Shown: positions 61,969-64,000 of the stretch, piece by piece | How the letters are laid out: each line of letters begins with the position of its first letter | Position numbering within the stretch: position 1 is the stretch's first letter | DNA from: Streptomyces sp. NBC_01549 | GTDB taxonomy: Bacteria > Actinomycetota > Actinomycetes > Streptomycetales > Streptomycetaceae | Reading direction: 5' to 3' | DNA length: 64,000 bases | Assembly (NCBI RefSeq): GCF_026339955.1 | Contig: NZ_JAPEPW010000002.1 | Coordinates: 1,736,001-1,800,000, forward strand | Made by a program: the position numbers and the translations under genes | Notes under the pieces: model-generated | Databases searched by the model: none | Told to the model about the DNA's origin: nothing | What the model saw: only the letters and a program-made list of their open reading frames with translations

Positions 61969-63813
61969 GTGTGTACTTCGCATGACCAGGCGACGGAGGC
62001 CGAGCAGGCCGGCGCCGGAAGACGCAACTTCCTTCGGGCCACGGCTCTGATCGGCGCGGCGGCCACCACCACGGTGGCCCTGCCCGCGGTGACGGCGCAG
62101 GCGGCGGCGCGTGAGACGAACTGGCGGCCCGACGCCGACAGCCGTCGCTTCACGCTCGCCGTCATGCCCGACACGCAGTACCTCTTCGACGGACCGAGCA
62201 TCAACCCCGCGCCGATCGAGGCCTCGCTGCGCTATCTCCTGGAGCACGGCAAGGACGAGAACATCGTCTTCCTCTCGCACCTGGGCGACCTCACGCAGAA
62301 CGGCGCGCAGGCCGAATTCGAGGCGGCGGGCAAGGCGTTCGACCTGCTCGACCGGCGCGGCGTCGGCTACAGCGTGCTCGCGGGCAACCACGACATCAGG
62401 TCGTCCACGGACGACCAGCGGGGCGCGAGCCCGTACCTGGACGTCTTCGGCCCGCAGCGCTTCCAGAGCAAGCGCACCTTCGGCGGCGCCTCGCCGGACG
62501 GCTACAACACCTTCCACCTGTTCCGGGCGGCGGGCATCCAGTGGCTCGTCCTCGCGCTGGACTGGCGGCTGTCGGCGCGGGGCTACGCATGGGCGAAGGA
62601 CGTCATCGCCCGGCACCCGAAGACGCCCGTCATCCTCACCACGCACGAGCTGGTCGTCGAGGACGACGCCCTGTCCTCGTACGGGCAGCAGCTCTGGGAC
62701 CAGCTGATCCACGACCACGACCAGATCTTCCTGACCCTGAACGGGCACTACTGGCCCGCCGCCCGCGCCACCCGCACCAACGCGGCCGGCAACGACGTCC
62801 ATCTGCACCTGACGAACTATCAGAACCGTTACTACGGCGGCGCGGCGATGATCCGCCTCTACCGCTTCGACCTCGACCGCGACACCATCGACGTCGAGAC
62901 CGTCTCGCCGTGGATCCTGGGCCGGGCGGCCAAAGGACTCAACGAGCTGGAGCGGCAGGAGAGCGAACTCAGCGGCGACGCCGACCGGTTCTCGGTCGCC
63001 GTCGACTTCGAGAAGCGCTTCTCGGGCTTCGCTCCGGTGCCCGCCCGCGCGTCGCGGCCGGTGTCCGAGATGCTGGTGCGGGGCACGGTCGCGTACTGGC
63101 GCTTCGACGGGCACGCGGACGGTACGGTGGCCGAGGGCACGGTCCGTGACCGGTCCGGGCACGGCAACGACCTGACCGTGGTCAAGGTCGGCGACGGCGC
63201 ACTCACTTGGTCGTCCGCCCACCACCCCGACCAGCCCGGCCACGGCAGCCTCGTCTTCCAGGGCGGCAAGCCCCCGCTGAAGGGCGCGTATCTGCGTACG
63301 GTCGACGGCGCTCCCCTCAACTCCGCGACGTTCAAACGCGGATACACCATCGAGGCCTTCTACCAGGTCCCCGCCGACTGGGACGCCTCGCACCACGCGT
63401 GGGCCTCGCTGATCAGCCGTACCGGTACGGGCGGTGGCGCGGGCAAGACCGCCGACGACCCGGACGAGCCGCTCGCCACGCTCTCCCTCTCCGACGGACC
63501 CGGCCCGCAGTGGGCCGTCCGACCGCTCAACCAGCAGGGCATCGTCACCAACTGGGGCGACGAGACGGCCCGCGAGCAGTGGTGGCACGTCGCCGTCGTC
63601 AACGACGGCTCGCACACCACGATGTACGTCCAGGGCTGCCCGGTCGCCCGCAATCCGCACACCGTCGCGGTCGGCCTCACCTCGCTCGGGCTGCCCTGGC
63701 TGCTCGGCGGCTACGAGTACGCGGGCAGGATCGACCAGATCCTGCACGGACGGCTCGGCGACGTGCGCGTCGTCGAACGGGCGCTGTCCGTCTCGCAGTT
63801 CATGAACCACTGA
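61969..63813 (+). CDS. Tat-secreted metallophosphoesterase with LamG-like C-terminal domain
   Basis: This 614-residue protein has the Tat signal GRRNFLRATALIGAAATTTV. A calcineurin-like domain follows with AVMPDTQY, SHLGDLTQNG, AGNHDIR, TTHELV and LNGHYWPAA as metal-site motifs (about 65-270). After a linker, residues about 370-610 form a concanavalin/LamG-like sandwich (VAYWRFDGHADGTV onward). It should act outside the cell on a phosphoester and bind a carbohydrate or surface through the LamG domain. The GTG at 61969 follows GGAG. It is 100 bp after the GH2 gene and probably in the same transcript. Confidence 0.88.
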   Translation: MCTSHDQATEAEQAGAGRRNFLRATALIGAAATTTVALPAVTAQAAARETNWRPDADSRRFTLAVMPDTQYLFDGPSINPAPIEASLRYLLEHGKDENIVFLSHLGDLTQNGAQAEFEAAGKAFDLLDRRGVGYSVLAGNHDIRSSTDDQRGASPYLDVFGPQRFQSKRTFGGASPDGYNTFHLFRAAGIQWLVLALDWRLSARGYAWAKDVIARHPKTPVILTTHELVVEDDALSSYGQQLWDQLIHDHDQIFLTLNGHYWPAARATRTNAAGNDVHLHLTNYQNRYYGGAAMIRLYRFDLDRDTIDVETVSPWILGRAAKGLNELERQESELSGDADRFSVAVDFEKRFSGFAPVPARASRPVSEMLVRGTVAYWRFDGHADGTVAEGTVRDRSGHGNDLTVVKVGDGALTWSSAHHPDQPGHGSLVFQGGKPPLKGAYLRTVDGAPLNSATFKRGYTIEAFYQVPADWDASHHAWASLISRTGTGGGAGKTADDPDEPLATLSLSDGPGPQWAVRPLNQQGIVTNWGDETAREQWWHVAVVNDGSHTTMYVQGCPVARNPHTVAVGLTSLGLPWLLGGYEYAGRIDQILHGRLGDVRVVERALSVSQFMNH

Positions 63814-63871
63814 GCCGTCCCGGCCACCGGTGACCCCCAGACCTTCCGACTCCCCGAGGGAGAACTTCCGC

Positions 63872-64000
63872 ATGTCCGAGCAGCAACTGCCCGACTGGGC
63901 CGATCCGTCCGTCTCCCCCGCCGCGCTGGACCCGCAGGGCGTGTCACGGCGTGGGCTGCTGCGCAGTGCCGGTCTGTTCGGGGCGGCCTTCGCGGTGGGC
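63872..64000 (+). CDS. Tat-secreted protein, N-terminal part (cut by the window edge)
   Basis: Only 43 residues are visible, from the ATG at 63872 (GAGGGAGAA upstream). They include GVSRRGLLRSAGLFGAAFAV, a clear twin-arginine signal. The rest lies outside the window, so no function is assigned. It follows the metallophosphoesterase gene by 58 bp in the same direction and may be a further secreted hydrolase of the locus. Confidence 0.75.
   Translation, partial: MSEQQLPDWADPSVSPAALDPQGVSRRGLLRSAGLFGAAFAVG

Overview
The window is GC-rich actinobacterial DNA that reads as Streptomyces. It has strong third-position GC, many GTG starts, Tat and lipoprotein signals on secreted proteins, two DasR-type boxes at a GH18 chitinase gene, and a Sfp-type phosphopantetheinyl transferase. 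No rRNA, tRNA or CRISPR array was recognised. The content is typical of an accessory or chromosome-arm region: sugar-utilisation cassettes separated by eroded stretches of gene fragments.

Layout. 1-1125 is a patchwork of three gene remnants (a glycosidase tail, a LacI middle, a GH110-like beta-helix end). 1182-11456 (minus) is a complete cassette: LacI regulator, a large palindromic operator candidate, solute-binding protein, two permeases, GH38 and GH2 enzymes. 11703-15727 is decayed regulatory DNA: a frameshifted XRE regulator, a MITE-like inverted-repeat element, a second XRE regulator fused to a short-chain dehydrogenase, and a UTRA protein without a DNA-binding domain. 15741-18626 is a secreted GH78-like rhamnosidase with four tandem Cys-rich modules. 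18694-21005 is mostly non-coding plus a broken ROK gene. 21006-26717 (plus) is a vanAB-like demethylase unit with an unrecognised 70-aa gene and a TauA/SsuA-type ABC transporter, joined almost throughout by 4-bp stop/start overlaps. 26771-32758 (minus) is an alpha-glucoside cassette (LacI, SBP, two permeases, GH13). 32822-37012 looks like a deletion-scarred polyamine/amino-acid transport locus, with a FAD oxidoreductase half fused in frame to a GntR regulator, a truncated permease, and a second GntR gene overlapping a Cache-domain gene. 37044-41816 holds a helix-turn-helix protein, an ImmA/IrrE-like metallopeptidase, a multi-TM MAB_1171c-like protein and a FAD monooxygenase in one operon, with a divergent MmyB-domain protein. 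41880-49164 holds an alpha/beta hydrolase, a phosphopantetheinyl transferase with an overlapping metallophosphoesterase, an ATP-grasp enzyme, a chitinase and a sulfotransferase. 49316-64000 is a divergent sugar locus: DeoR, GH4 and GH38 leftwards; PfkB kinase, SBP, two permeases, GH2, a Tat-secreted metallophosphoesterase and a further Tat-secreted protein rightwards.

Functionally, three CUT1 ABC importers each sit with intracellular glycosidases (GH2/GH38, GH13, GH2/GH4/GH38) and a local regulator, matching import and cytoplasmic cleavage of oligosaccharides. The secreted GH78 and GH18 enzymes would supply such sugars from plant polymers and chitin. The best candidate for an undescribed system is the XRE / ImmA-like / membrane protein / FAD monooxygenase operon at 37941-41816. 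The Cys-rich modules of the GH78 protein and the FAD oxidoreductase-GntR fusion also deserve attention.
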